Source of the DNA: GCA-2689995 sp964529325
Lineage (GTDB): Bacteria; Fidelibacterota; Marinisomatia; SCGC-AAA003-L08; GCA-2689995
Assembly (NCBI GenBank): GCA_964529325.1
Contig: CAZGWH010000007.1
Location: 1-57,611, forward strand
Direction: 5' to 3'
Length of the DNA stretch: 57,611 nucleotides
The position numbers and the translations under genes were made by a program. Numbering within the stretch: position 1 is the stretch's first letter; each line of letters starts with the position of its first letter. Below, one piece after another: positions 9,906-19,433 of this stretch. The notes under the pieces were generated by a model. That model saw only the letters and a program-made list of their open reading frames with translations, did not search any database and was not told where the DNA came from.

Positions 9906-10687
9906 ATGAAAAATGATAAAATAGCTGAATCACCTGTTGAGTATTTTGGAAAATGGGCTGAAATTGGTAAAGATAAAGGTATGGAAGAAGGACATGCTTC
10001 TTCAGTAAAATTTATGGTAAATAAATTACTTGAAAATAATAATTCAAAATTTACGATTATAGATGCTGGATGTGGAAATGGCTGGGTAACACGACTTTTA
10101 AGTTCTCTTGAAAATTGTGAATATTCAGCAGGAGTAGATGGAGCAAAGCAAATGATTGAAAAAGCAAATTTAAGTGACCCAGATGGAAATTATTTTTATG
10201 GTGATTTGACTGAGTGGTCACCCATGTATAAAGTAGATATTGTACATTCAATGGAAGTTTTCTATTATTTTGAGGATCCAATGTTTGTATTAAATAANNN
10301 NNNNNNNNNNNNNNNNNNNNNNNNNNNNNNNNNNNNNNNNNNNNNNNNNNNNNNNNNNNNNNNNNNNNNNNNNNNNNNNNNNNNNNNNNNNNNNNNNTAC
10401 ATTCAATGGAAGTTTTCTATTATTTTGAGGATCCAATGTTTGTATTAAATAATATCTATAAAAATTGGTTAAAAAAAAATGGAAAACTGATTTTCGGTAT
10501 AGATCATTATTCTGAAAATAAAGTTACATTAAATTGGCCAACAGAATGTGGTGTTTATATGAATACTAAATCAATTATTGAGTGGGAAATGATACTTGAA
10601 AAAGTGGGGTTTAAAAATATTAAAAAATGGCAGGTCGGAGCAAAAAATGATTGGAATGGTACCTTAGTTTTTTATTGTGATAAATGA
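9906..10687 (+). CDS. Class I SAM-dependent methyltransferase, interrupted by an assembly gap
   Basis: Methyltransferase with motif I IIDAGCGNGWVTRLL near residue 46, an acidic motif-II region (GVDGAKQM) and HSMEVFYYFEDP before the join. The substrate is unknown. The coding sequence is split by 100 N (10298-10397), but the 55 bases before the gap are repeated exactly after it. Removing the N run and one repeat copy joins both halves in frame and gives about 208 residues ending VFYCDK, a normal size. The gene is therefore most likely intact. Start taken at the ATG (9906); a TTG two codons upstream is possible. No close operon partner: the downstream hemolysin III gene is convergent, 7 bp away. 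Confidence 0.75.
10243..10452. repeat. Scaffold gap with exact 55-bp duplicated flanks
   Basis: Bases 10243-10297 and 10398-10452 are identical over 55 bp and bracket exactly 100 N (10298-10397). The same arrangement and the same repeat length occur at 22858-23067. This is what a scaffolder leaves when two contigs overlap by one k-mer but are joined with a fixed-size spacer. It is an assembly feature, not a biological repeat. Confidence 0.95.
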
Positions 10688-10694
10688 AATTTTT

Positions 10695-11330
10695 TTAAAT
10701 ATAATACATTGCAAAATAATGAAACCCACTTCCTCCTAAGACAAATAAATGCCATATATTATGTGCATATTTAATATGATCCATTCTAAAGAAAACAACC
10801 CCAAGGGTAAATGAAAGCCCTCCACAAACTAAAAATATAATTGCATAGAATGGTAAAAGCGTAATTAATGGTTTTAATTGGAATAAAGCGAGCCATCCCA
10901 TTAATAAGCATATCCATACAGTATAGTGTTTTGCAAAATGAAACCAAGTCAACTCAAAAATTACACCCGAAATTGCTATTATCCATATTAATACTAATAA
11001 ATATAAACCCAGACCATCTCTTAATGTAATTAATAAAAATGGAGTATATGATCCGGCAATAAAAATAAAAATCCCTGCATGGTCTAATTTATTTAAAAAC
11101 TTTTTTAGTGAGGAAGATTGAACACCATGATAAATTGAAGAAAGAAAAAATAATAAAATTAAAGTAAATCCATAAATCGAAAATGCAATAACTCGATTTG
11201 AATCTCCTCTATCAAATGTATAATAAATTAGATAAATAATTGCTGGAATTGCTAATATCGCTCCTAACCCGTGAGTTAATGAATTATAAAATTCCTCTAT
11301 TTTTGATTGTAATCTAATTGAGTGTTTCAT
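10695..11330 (-). CDS. Hemolysin III family (PAQR/TrhA-like) membrane protein
   Basis: Integral membrane protein of 211 residues with seven predicted hydrophobic helices. Conserved PAQR/hemolysin III motifs appear in order: YNSLTHGLGA near the N-terminus, SSIYHG, LDHAGIFIFIAGSYTPF, and HNIWHLFVLGGSGFHYF at the C-terminus. The His/Asp residues in these motifs form the presumed metal site. The bacterial family is associated with membrane energetics and fluidity; true hemolytic activity is doubtful for most members. It stands alone, convergent with the methyltransferase gene. Confidence 0.85.
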   Translation of the reverse strand: MKHSIRLQSKIEEFYNSLTHGLGAILAIPAIIYLIYYTFDRGDSNRVIAFSIYGFTLILLFFLSSIYHGVQSSSLKKFLNKLDHAGIFIFIAGSYTPFLLITLRDGLGLYLLVLIWIIAISGVIFELTWFHFAKHYTVWICLLMGWLALFQLKPLITLLPFYAIIFLVCGGLSFTLGVVFFRMDHIKYAHNIWHLFVLGGSGFHYFAMYYI

Positions 11331-11407
11331 TCTAGACTTAATCTATTAAATTATTTTTACTAATTGATTAATCTTTATCACATTTTTATTATTTAATTTC
11401 TTTATCC

Positions 11408-14400
11408 TTATTCATTTAATAAAATCCCCATTTTATTATTAATTTGTTCATTATATATTTTTTCAAAATCAATAATATCGACCGCTTTTGGTGTAATTTT
11501 AACAAAATTATATTTTTCAATTTTCCAGTTATTTAATATTTTTGTAGCAACAATGGATGCTGTATGGAATTTATGTCCACGAATTAATTTCCATACTAAA
11601 TTATAATCGGTCTCTTCTAATTTAGAATCTCTAACATAATCTTGATTTAAATTATTTAAATTACTTGTTGATTTTAGATATATATATGCAATACCACCTG
11701 TCATACCCGCTCCAAAATTACTTCCAATTTTACCTAGAATTATGACTGTACCTCTTGTCATGTATTCACATCCATGAGCACCTAATCCTTCTACAACTGC
11801 AGCTGCACCACTATTTCTAACAGCAAATCGTTCACCAACTCTACCAGCAACAAGTAACCGACCTCCAGTTGCTCCGTATAATGCAACATTTCCTATCAAT
11901 GTGTGAAACCCAAGTTTTTTACGAATTATTTTAGGAGATCTTACTGTAATTAAACCACCACTCATTCCTTTACCAACATAATCATTAGCTACACCTTTTA
12001 ATCTTAATTCAAGATTATTTATCAAAAATGCACCAAAACTTTGACCTGCCGCCCCAGTCATTCTACACTGAATATTACCTTTAAATCCTTGTTGACCATA
12101 TAAAAATGTGATTTCACCTGAAAGCCTACTACCAATTGACCTATTTGTATTATTTATTTTTCTATGAATTACGGCATGACCTTGAGTCATTACAATATGC
12201 CTTGTTTCTTCAAAAATACCATCATCAATAGATGGCTTTGTATATAAGTTTTCAACTCTTATTTTATTTATAGATTTTAGAGCTAAATTTTTACCCTCAT
12301 CTCCAGGAATTAATATTGATAAATCTAAGTTTTCCTCAATTAAATAGTTTCTAAATTTTCGATTCGTTTTTAATAAATCAGATCTCCCGATTATAGATGG
12401 AAGTTGAGAAATACCAAGTTTAGTTAGGTGAACTCTAACTTCTTCTGAAATTGCAATTAAAAAATTACTTACATTTTCGGGTGTTCCTTTAAATTTTTTA
12501 CGAAGTTTTATATCCTGAGTTGCAATTCCAACAGGGCAAGTATTTTTATGACATTTCCTTGCCATTACACATCCAATTGAAATTAATGCCGAGGTACCAA
12601 AGTCATATTCTTCTGCACCGAGTAATGCTCCTATAACTATATCTTTTCCATTTTTTAATCCACCATCTACACGAAGTGTGACTTGTGTCCTTAAATTATT
12701 TGAAATTAGCGTTTGGTGAACTTCAGCAAGTCCTAATTCCCATGGTAATCCTGTATGTTTCATTGAACCTAAAGGTGTTGCCCCTGTTCCGCCATCTCCA
12801 CTTGAGACTAAAATTATATCAGCTCCTGCTTTTACAACTCCACATGCAATTAAGCCAATTCCTGGTTGTGATACTAATTTTACAGATATTTTTGCTCTTC
12901 TATTTACTTGTTTTAAATCATAAATTAATTGAGCAATATCTTCAATACTATAAATATCATGGTGAGGAGGAGGAGATATTAATGGTACACCTGGAGTGGT
13001 CATTCGCACATTAGCAATATCTAATGTTACTTTATGCCCTGGTAATTGACCACCTTCTCCAGGTTTAGCACCTTGAGCCATTTTAATTTGAATTTCTCTC
13101 GCAGAAACTAAAAATTCAGTTGATATTCCAAATCGACCACTTGCAATTTGTTTTATATGAGAACCTTCAATTGATGTTGGTGAAGTTAAACTATATCTAT
13201 CGGATTGTTCTCCACCTTCACCTGTATTCCCATGGGCACCTACCAATTGTGCACCCTTCGTTAATGTTCGGTGTGCCTCTTCTGATAATGCACCAAATGA
13301 CATCGCTCCAATATTAAATCGTTGAATTATTTTGCTATTTTCATCTATTTGGTCAATTAATAATGGTTTTTTTACAATTTTATAATCTAATAAATCTCTT
13401 AAAAATATTATATTTTTCTCATTTGCATTTTTATTAATTGTATTTTTCTTGGCTAAATTTTGAATATGAGTAAATTCTGTTGGTGAATAACCATGCTTTT
13501 CACCAGACTTTCTATATTTAAATCGACCACTTATTGGCAATTTATTTTGCGGTGAGTTTAAATTATCAATTCTATCTAAAATTTCTGATTTTAACCTTTT
13601 TAAATTAAGATTTCCAATATCACAAATTATATTAGGAAAATACTTTTTTCGAAATTTAGGACCAAGCCCAAGACCATGATAAAGCATACTTCCATGGTAA
13701 CTGCTAAAAGTAGAAATACCAATTTTAGCCATGATTTTCAACAATCCTTTTTCCAATCCTTTTTTATAATTCCCTAATGCTTCAATCCAATGTTCGCCTT
13801 TAAAATGTTCTCTAATTAATTCATAAGCCATATATGGATATACAGCACTTGCACCAAACCCAGTTAAACAGGCAATATGATGATCTTCAATTACATCTCC
13901 TGTCAAACAAATAATAGATGTATTTGATCTGATTTGTTTTTCTATTAAATAATTATGCACAGCAGAAGTCACTAATAACATTGGAATTGGAAGATTTTTT
14001 TGATTTAATCTTTCGTCTGAAAGTGCTAAAATTCGACAACCATTATTAACAGCGATTTCACTTTCTATTAAAATTCTTTTTAATGCTGTTTGTATTGATT
14101 CATTAATTTGAAAATGAGTTTTAATAATTGAAATTGGAAAATTAATCCGATTATCTAATAAAATTTTGATATCATTTACCGATAATATGGGGCTTTCAAT
14201 TCTGATTGTACCATGGAAATTGGGAGTATTTGCTAATAAATTATCTTCAGTCCCCAAATATTTAAATAAACTCATAACATCTCTTTCCCTAATGGGATCA
14301 ATTGGTGGATTTGTTACTTGAGCAAAAGCTTGTTTGAAATAATCATATAGTTTCCTTGATTTTCTTGATAATAATGCAGGGGGAGTATCATCACCCATTG

Positions 14401-15865
14401 AACCTATTGGCTCTCTTCCGCTTCTTGCCATAGGTAGTAAAAAATAATCTAAATCTTCTTGTTCTACTCCAAATAAAATTCGGTTAATTTTATCAAATCC
14501 TTCAATCGGTAATTTAAATTTTCCAAATTCGACTTTATCTGATTTTCGTTTAATTCTAATTAATTCTTCTTTTATAATTTTTGAATATGGTTCAGATTGA
14601 GATACAATTTGCTTAATTTTTTTATTTTCAATTATTCCTGTTCCATCTAAATTTAATGCAAATATCTCACCTGACGACATATGATGATGTAGTACAATAT
14701 CTTTTGCATCTAATTCGGCTACTCCAGCTTCTGATGCCATAACAATTAATCCATCATTTGTAATAGAATACCTTAAGGGTCGCAAACCATTTCTGTCAAG
14801 TTTTGAAACAACTTTATCTCCATCCGTAAAAACGAGTGCAGAGGGACCATCCCACGGTTCAATAAAGTTTTCATTATAAATATAAAAATCTCGTAAATCT
14901 TTAGACATTGTTTTAATTTTATGGTATGGTTCAGGAATTAACATCATAATACTTTTTAATATCCCGCGCCCTGAAAGAGTAAGAAATTCTAAGATATTAT
15001 CTAAACTATAAGAGTCACTCCCCTTTTCCCCAAGAATAGGCAATATTTTTTTTATATTATTTCCCCATTTTTTGGATTTAATAGTGAGTTCTCTTGTTTT
15101 CATCCATAATCTATTACCTCTGATTGTATTTATTTCACCATTATGGGCTAACATTCTAAATGGCTGAGTCATTGACCATGTCGATACTGTATTTGTTGAA
15201 AATCGTTCATGGAATATAGAGACTTTGCATTTATAATCAGGGTGAGATAAATCAGGGTAAAATTGTTTTAATTGCCCTGCTGATAGTAATCCCTTGTAAA
15301 CAATTGTTTTTGAAGAAAGTGAGCAGATGAATGATTTTTTATTAAATTTATTTAATTCATTTTCAATTGTTTTTCGTAATATATATAATTGTTCTTCAAA
15401 TGAATTCTTCGTTGAATTTTTACCTCGAATAAAAAATTGCATAATTATTGGACAACTTTTAAATGCAATTTCACCAATTATTTTTTTATTAATTGGGACT
15501 TTTCTGTAGCCATCATATTGTAAATTTAATTGGGAAGATTGCTCTTTAATGATATTTTCTAATAATGAAAATTCGCTTGGTGAAGTAAACACCATCGCAA
15601 TTCCTTGCAGTTCATTCTTATTTAATTTTTTTCCAGTACTTTCTTTAAAAATATTCTTAAAAAATAATAATGGTATATCTGTTAAAATCCCAGTTCCATC
15701 ACCTGTATGATTATCTGCAAGTGTTGCACCACGATGCACCATTAATTCTAATGCTTTAAAAGATAGTTCAATAACTCTTTTTGATGGTTTTCCTGTTGAT
15801 TCTGCAATAAAGCCAACTCCACATGCATCATGAAATCCTGGCCTAACTAAATTTTGTTTTTTCAT
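11408..15865 (-). CDS. gltB: Glutamate synthase large subunit
   Basis: Full-length (1485 residues) large subunit of glutamate synthase, which makes two glutamates from glutamine and 2-oxoglutarate. A short propeptide precedes the nucleophilic Cys of the class II glutamine amidotransferase domain (HDACGVGFIAE). The central and FMN-binding synthase domains follow, with GAMSFGALSEEAHRTL, GEGGEQ and KPGEGGQLPGHKV. The 3Fe-4S cluster motif CVMARKCHKNTCPVGIA is near residue 1100. A C-terminal beta-helix domain (GXXGXXG-rich, about 1230-1420) completes it. It lies downstream of P-II and amt, but an intrinsic terminator lies between P-II and gltB. The small subunit gltD is not in the window. Confidence 0.95.
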   Translation of the reverse strand: MKKQNLVRPGFHDACGVGFIAESTGKPSKRVIELSFKALELMVHRGATLADNHTGDGTGILTDIPLLFFKNIFKESTGKKLNKNELQGIAMVFTSPSEFSLLENIIKEQSSQLNLQYDGYRKVPINKKIIGEIAFKSCPIIMQFFIRGKNSTKNSFEEQLYILRKTIENELNKFNKKSFICSLSSKTIVYKGLLSAGQLKQFYPDLSHPDYKCKVSIFHERFSTNTVSTWSMTQPFRMLAHNGEINTIRGNRLWMKTRELTIKSKKWGNNIKKILPILGEKGSDSYSLDNILEFLTLSGRGILKSIMMLIPEPYHKIKTMSKDLRDFYIYNENFIEPWDGPSALVFTDGDKVVSKLDRNGLRPLRYSITNDGLIVMASEAGVAELDAKDIVLHHHMSSGEIFALNLDGTGIIENKKIKQIVSQSEPYSKIIKEELIRIKRKSDKVEFGKFKLPIEGFDKINRILFGVEQEDLDYFLLPMARSGREPIGSMGDDTPPALLSRKSRKLYDYFKQAFAQVTNPPIDPIRERDVMSLFKYLGTEDNLLANTPNFHGTIRIESPILSVNDIKILLDNRINFPISIIKTHFQINESIQTALKRILIESEIAVNNGCRILALSDERLNQKNLPIPMLLVTSAVHNYLIEKQIRSNTSIICLTGDVIEDHHIACLTGFGASAVYPYMAYELIREHFKGEHWIEALGNYKKGLEKGLLKIMAKIGISTFSSYHGSMLYHGLGLGPKFRKKYFPNIICDIGNLNLKRLKSEILDRIDNLNSPQNKLPISGRFKYRKSGEKHGYSPTEFTHIQNLAKKNTINKNANEKNIIFLRDLLDYKIVKKPLLIDQIDENSKIIQRFNIGAMSFGALSEEAHRTLTKGAQLVGAHGNTGEGGEQSDRYSLTSPTSIEGSHIKQIASGRFGISTEFLVSAREIQIKMAQGAKPGEGGQLPGHKVTLDIANVRMTTPGVPLISPPPHHDIYSIEDIAQLIYDLKQVNRRAKISVKLVSQPGIGLIACGVVKAGADIILVSSGDGGTGATPLGSMKHTGLPWELGLAEVHQTLISNNLRTQVTLRVDGGLKNGKDIVIGALLGAEEYDFGTSALISIGCVMARKCHKNTCPVGIATQDIKLRKKFKGTPENVSNFLIAISEEVRVHLTKLGISQLPSIIGRSDLLKTNRKFRNYLIEENLDLSILIPGDEGKNLALKSINKIRVENLYTKPSIDDGIFEETRHIVMTQGHAVIHRKINNTNRSIGSRLSGEITFLYGQQGFKGNIQCRMTGAAGQSFGAFLINNLELRLKGVANDYVGKGMSGGLITVRSPKIIRKKLGFHTLIGNVALYGATGGRLLVAGRVGERFAVRNSGAAAVVEGLGAHGCEYMTRGTVIILGKIGSNFGAGMTGGIAYIYLKSTSNLNNLNQDYVRDSKLEETDYNLVWKLIRGHKFHTASIVATKILNNWKIEKYNFVKITPKAVDIIDFEKIYNEQINNKMGILLNE

Positions 15866-15915
15866 ATTTTTCGTTTCTTTCCTATGTTTATATTATGATT
15901 ATTTAGTGCAAGCAT

Positions 15916-15943
15916 AAAAGCCTGAATGTATTTTCAGGCTTTT
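15916..15943 (-). terminator. Intrinsic terminator between P-II gene and gltB
   Basis: Perfect 11-bp inverted repeat AAAAGCCTGAA / TTCAGGCTTTT with a 6-base loop, ending in T residues on either strand. It follows the P-II gene and precedes gltB, both on the minus strand. It would end most of the porin-amt-P-II transcript and leave gltB to its own promoter or to read-through. Confidence 0.8.
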
Positions 15944-15972
15944 AATATTAAAATATATAATTGTGAATTTGT

Positions 15973-16317
15973 CTAGCCGATTGCGTCCTTATTTCGTTCT
16001 CCTGTACGAATTCGTACACATTCTTCAATGGGTAAAATAAATATTTTACCTCTCCCTTTTTCACCATCTTTTTTTGCAACATTTGAAATTGCTTCAATGC
16101 ATGGTTCAACAAATTCATCATTAACAGCAATTTCTAGCCTAATCTTGTTTAGAAGTTTTATTTCATGCGAAACTCCCCGATATATTTCTTGGAGTGGAAA
16201 TTCGATTCCTTGTCCTTTTGCATTTGTAATTGTAAATTTATAAATTTTCCGTTTTAATAATTCTTCCTTAATTTCTGGTAGTTCTTCAGGTTGAATTATT
16301 GCGATAATTAATTTCAT
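15973..16317 (-). CDS. glnB: P-II nitrogen regulatory protein lacking T-loop Tyr51
   Basis: P-II family trimeric signal protein of 114 residues (E. coli GlnB 112), which senses ATP/ADP and 2-oxoglutarate and controls ammonium transport. Alignment to E. coli GlnB is ungapped through the T-loop: KGQG (34-37), EIYRG (44-48), and GRGKIF and VRIRTGE near the nucleotide site. Tyr46 is kept, but the uridylylated Tyr51 is His (YRGVSH). Covalent control by GlnD at this position is therefore not possible. It lies 9 bp downstream of amt with an AGGAG Shine-Dalgarno, the usual amt-glnK pairing, so it probably gates AmtB directly. A glnK name would be equally fair. Confidence 0.9.
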   Translation of the reverse strand: MKLIIAIIQPEELPEIKEELLKRKIYKFTITNAKGQGIEFPLQEIYRGVSHEIKLLNKIRLEIAVNDEFVEPCIEAISNVAKKDGEKGRGKIFILPIEECVRIRTGERNKDAIG

Positions 16318-16326
16318 TTTTTTCTC

Positions 16327-17613
16327 CTATTCTACTGTAAATATTTGGAATCCAGCATAAGACTCCATATCATGTTCGCCAATATCTAATCCTATAATTT
16401 CCTCTTCTTCAGATACTCTTAGTCCAATGGTAAATTTAATTATTGAAAATAATATTAATGCTGAAAGCAAACAAAATACACCATAGGAAGCAACACCTAA
16501 TAATTGAGTTGTTAATGAAAAGTCTGATGAGAAAATTCCAACTGCTAATGTACCCCAAATCCCACATGCTAAATGAACAGAAATTGCTCCAACAGGGTCA
16601 TCAATTTTTAATTTATCTAATTGAATTACAGTTAACACTACAATTATACCCGCTATAAATCCAATAATAACAGAATAAAATGGCAAAATAATATCTGCTC
16701 CTGCTGTAATACCGACTAACCCTGCAAGCGACCCATTTAAAATCATTGATAAATCAGGTTTTTTTGAAATAATCCAAGAAGTTATCATCGCTCCAATTAC
16801 GCCTGATGCACCTGCTAAAGTAGTGGTAACAAATACAAATGATACTCCTTCTGGATCAGCAGATAAAACAGAACCACCATTAAATCCATACCACCCAAAC
16901 CAAAGTAAAAATACACCTATTGTAGCCAATGGCATATTATGACCAAGTATTGGCTTTATATTTCCATTTTTTGAATATTTCCCTAATCGTGGACCAACCA
17001 TTATTGCTCCAACTAATGCTGCCCAACCACCAACACTATGTACTAAAGTTGAGCCAGCAAAATCGTGAAAATCCTTTGCAGCTAACCAGCCTGCACCCCA
17101 TGTCCAAGAACCAACAATTGGGTAAACAATTGCAACATAAAAAGTTGAAAATATTAAAAAGCTACTCAACTTAATTCGTTCAGCAACTGCTCCAGAAACT
17201 ATTGTTGCAGCAGTAGCAGCAAACATTGCCTGAAATATAAAATCTGTATAATAGGTGTAAGCTCCATTTGCATAATTTATTAATCCATCTATTCCTGAAG
17301 GAGCATCTATACCAAATCCAGCAAATCCAAATATTCCATTAAAAGAGCCGGGATACATTAAATTAAATCCACATATTGCATAGGTTAAAATTCCAATGGC
17401 TACGATACTCACATTTTTAAATAGTATATTTACTGTGTTTTTTGCTCGAGTTAATCCTGATTCTAAAGTTGCAAATCCTAAATGCATTATAAATACAAGA
17501 AATGCAGAAATTAGCATCCAGGTATTATTTATTGTAAACATTTCTTTTGAAATAGTTGAAGTATCAGTTGCAAAAACTAAAGATGTTAAAAAGAAAATTA
17601 TTATTAATTTCAT
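16327..17613 (-). CDS. amt: Ammonium transporter
   Basis: Amt/MEP/Rh family channel of 428 residues with a cleavable N-terminal signal segment and 11 membrane helices. Recognisable family motifs include GFATLESGLTRAKN, FQAMFAATAATIVSGA, DFAGSTLVHSVGGWAALVGA (with the first pore His) and HLACGIWGTLAVGIF (second pore His). It imports ammonium under limitation. The P-II gene follows 9 bp downstream and a small porin-like gene precedes it by 16 bp, all on the minus strand. AAGGAAAAA before the ATG supports the start. Its short cytoplasmic C-tail (VSEEEEIIGLDIGEHDMESY) is the conserved P-II-responsive tail. Confidence 0.95.
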   Translation of the reverse strand: MKLIIIFFLTSLVFATDTSTISKEMFTINNTWMLISAFLVFIMHLGFATLESGLTRAKNTVNILFKNVSIVAIGILTYAICGFNLMYPGSFNGIFGFAGFGIDAPSGIDGLINYANGAYTYYTDFIFQAMFAATAATIVSGAVAERIKLSSFLIFSTFYVAIVYPIVGSWTWGAGWLAAKDFHDFAGSTLVHSVGGWAALVGAIMVGPRLGKYSKNGNIKPILGHNMPLATIGVFLLWFGWYGFNGGSVLSADPEGVSFVFVTTTLAGASGVIGAMITSWIISKKPDLSMILNGSLAGLVGITAGADIILPFYSVIIGFIAGIIVVLTVIQLDKLKIDDPVGAISVHLACGIWGTLAVGIFSSDFSLTTQLLGVASYGVFCLLSALILFSIIKFTIGLRVSEEEEIIGLDIGEHDMESYAGFQIFTVE

Positions 17614-17629
17614 TTAATTTTTCCTTATT

Positions 17630-18256
17630 TTAAAGTGTAATTCCAAATACAAGAAAAGATGTTTCTTGATCTGGGTTAACGATGTAAGAAGCTGAGAAAT
17701 TATCCCTACTTGCTGATATTCCAATACTTACTGGTTTAAATATACCTTTAAGAGAATAAAATCCATTACCAAACCCAATGGATAAAGCACCGTAAGATAA
17801 TTCTAAATAAGACGATTTGTCAGTATCACCACTTATATTTGTTGCTGTTAGAACTGAAACTGGTCCAATATCTGTAATTGCACTTAATTCAAATATATGT
17901 GTTGATGTATCACCTGATAAATTGAACAATCCATCTCCTGTATAGAGAGAATCAAGCGATGAGTAAATTGGAAAGAAGTAGTCTGTGATAGTTAATGAGA
18001 TAGGTCCAAATCTGGTTGAAGCATAAAGGTCACATTCATTTCCACCTTCAGCACCATTTAAAGCCCATGAGCCCCATGCTCCAAAAGTAACTTGTCCAAT
18101 GGTCGTTTCTATACTTGGTTGAATAGTTGTTGCGTTTCCATAATCAGTTCCACGCCATACATACCTATTATATATGTCGGCTGATAAATTATATTCTCTC
18201 GCATTTAAAAATGCTAAAGGAATATATAAAAATAATATTACATTTTTTAAGTTCAT
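17630..18256 (-). CDS. TorF/Gcw_chp-like outer membrane barrel of the amt operon
   Basis: Exported protein of 208 residues: signal peptide (about 1-19), then beta-strand-rich sequence ending FLVFGITL. The beginning of the mature part (LSADIYNRYVWRGTDYGN, TFGAWGSWAL) resembles the TorF/Gcw_chp family of putative porins. As first gene of the group with amt and P-II it may let ammonium or a small nitrogen compound through the outer membrane; that role is inferred from context. An AAGGA sequence precedes the ATG. Confidence 0.65.
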   Translation of the reverse strand: MNLKNVILFLYIPLAFLNAREYNLSADIYNRYVWRGTDYGNATTIQPSIETTIGQVTFGAWGSWALNGAEGGNECDLYASTRFGPISLTITDYFFPIYSSLDSLYTGDGLFNLSGDTSTHIFELSAITDIGPVSVLTATNISGDTDKSSYLELSYGALSIGFGNGFYSLKGIFKPVSIGISASRDNFSASYIVNPDQETSFLVFGITL

Positions 18257-18487
18257 TGAATTAAATCCTTTAATTAATTAGTTAGCTGAATTGCATAACA
18301 ATATAATATAAGGTATAAATATAGATATAAAACAAATAGTAATTAAATTATACATATATTCAGTAAGTTATTAAGATATATGGAATTTTCCTTAATTAAA
18401 TATTGAATTAGATGTACGGTTTCCATTTTATATGATTTTATTAATGATAGATTAAATCACAATAAAAAATCTTTTTAAATTATACCT

Positions 18488-19378
18488 ATGAAAAATAACT
18501 GGACAATAAATCAAATTAATGAATTAAATGGAAAAACAGTAATTGTCACTGGTGCAAATAGTGGAATTGGTTTTGAATCGGCAAAAATTTTAGCATCAAA
18601 AGGTGCTAAAGTATATTTTGCATGTCGAAATGAATTCTGGGGTAATTATGCCAAAAACAAAGTAAAATTAGAATTTCAACAATCCGATGTACATTATTTA
18701 AAACTAGATTTAGCCGATTTATCTTCAATTTATAATTTTGTCAATAATTTTAAATCTGAAAATAGTCAATTAGATATATTATTAAATAATGCTGGAATTA
18801 TGATGTGTCCTAAAATGCAAACAAAAGATGGGTTTGAAATGCAAATTGGTACAAATCATTTTGGGCATTTTGCACTCACTATTTTATTAATGGATTTAAT
18901 TTCAAAAACTCCAAAGTCTCGAGTTGTTACTGTTAGTAGTTTATACCATAGGCCTGGAAAAATAAATTTTGATGATATAAATTCTGAGAAAAAATATCAC
19001 CCCGTGAAAGCTTATCAACAAAGTAAGCTAGCTAATTTATTATTTACTTTCGAATTAGATTTAAAATTAAAAGAGAATAATATTGATGCAATTTCAGTCG
19101 CTTCTCATCCGGGGTGGACTTCAACAAATTTACAAAAATATAAATTTAGTTTTAAAATGTTAAATCCCTTTTTTGCCCAAAAACCAGAAATGGGAGCATT
19201 GCCTACACTATTTGCTGCAACTGATAGTCGTGTAAAAGGAGGTGACTTTATTGGACCAAAAATACTTGAAATATGGGGAAGTCCTAAAAAAGTAGATTCT
19301 TCTAAAAAATCAAAAGATAAGTTATTAGCAAAAAAACTATGGGAATTATCTGAATCGTTAACTAAAATTAAATTTTAG
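18488..19378 (+). CDS. SDR oxidoreductase, retinol dehydrogenase-like
   Basis: Short-chain dehydrogenase/reductase of 296 residues. The NAD(P) motif TGANSGIG is near residue 21, NNAG near 100, the catalytic Ser in VTVSSLYH, and the active-site Tyr-Lys in AYQQSK. Length and the segment ASHPGWTSTNLQ are typical of the retinol dehydrogenase/WW-domain oxidoreductase-like branch. The substrate cannot be told. It stands alone and is followed by a terminator shared with the convergent TonB receptor gene. Confidence 0.85.
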   Translation: MKNNWTINQINELNGKTVIVTGANSGIGFESAKILASKGAKVYFACRNEFWGNYAKNKVKLEFQQSDVHYLKLDLADLSSIYNFVNNFKSENSQLDILLNNAGIMMCPKMQTKDGFEMQIGTNHFGHFALTILLMDLISKTPKSRVVTVSSLYHRPGKINFDDINSEKKYHPVKAYQQSKLANLLFTFELDLKLKENNIDAISVASHPGWTSTNLQKYKFSFKMLNPFFAQKPEMGALPTLFAATDSRVKGGDFIGPKILEIWGSPKKVDSSKKSKDKLLAKKLWELSESLTKIKF

Positions 19379-19384
19379 TTAAAA

Positions 19385-19410
19385 AAAAGGGCTATTAAGA
19401 TAGCCCTTTT
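19385..19410. terminator. Bidirectional terminator
   Basis: Perfect 10-bp inverted repeat AAAAGGGCTA / TAGCCCTTTT with loop TTAAGA. It sits between the convergent SDR gene (plus) and the TonB receptor gene (minus) and has T-rich ends in both directions. Confidence 0.85.
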
Positions 19411-19433
19411 ATATATTCATTTTAAAATTAAGA

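Noticed and set aside
9900..10448. A 182-codon ORF reading through the N run
   Set aside because: The unknown residues come from the spacer, and the end of the ORF re-reads the duplicated 55-mer in another frame. It is not a real protein end.
12685..13014. Opposite-strand ORFs inside gltB and other long genes
   Set aside because: They lie wholly within strongly conserved coding regions, are Leu/His/Gln-rich antisense translations and have no ribosome sites.
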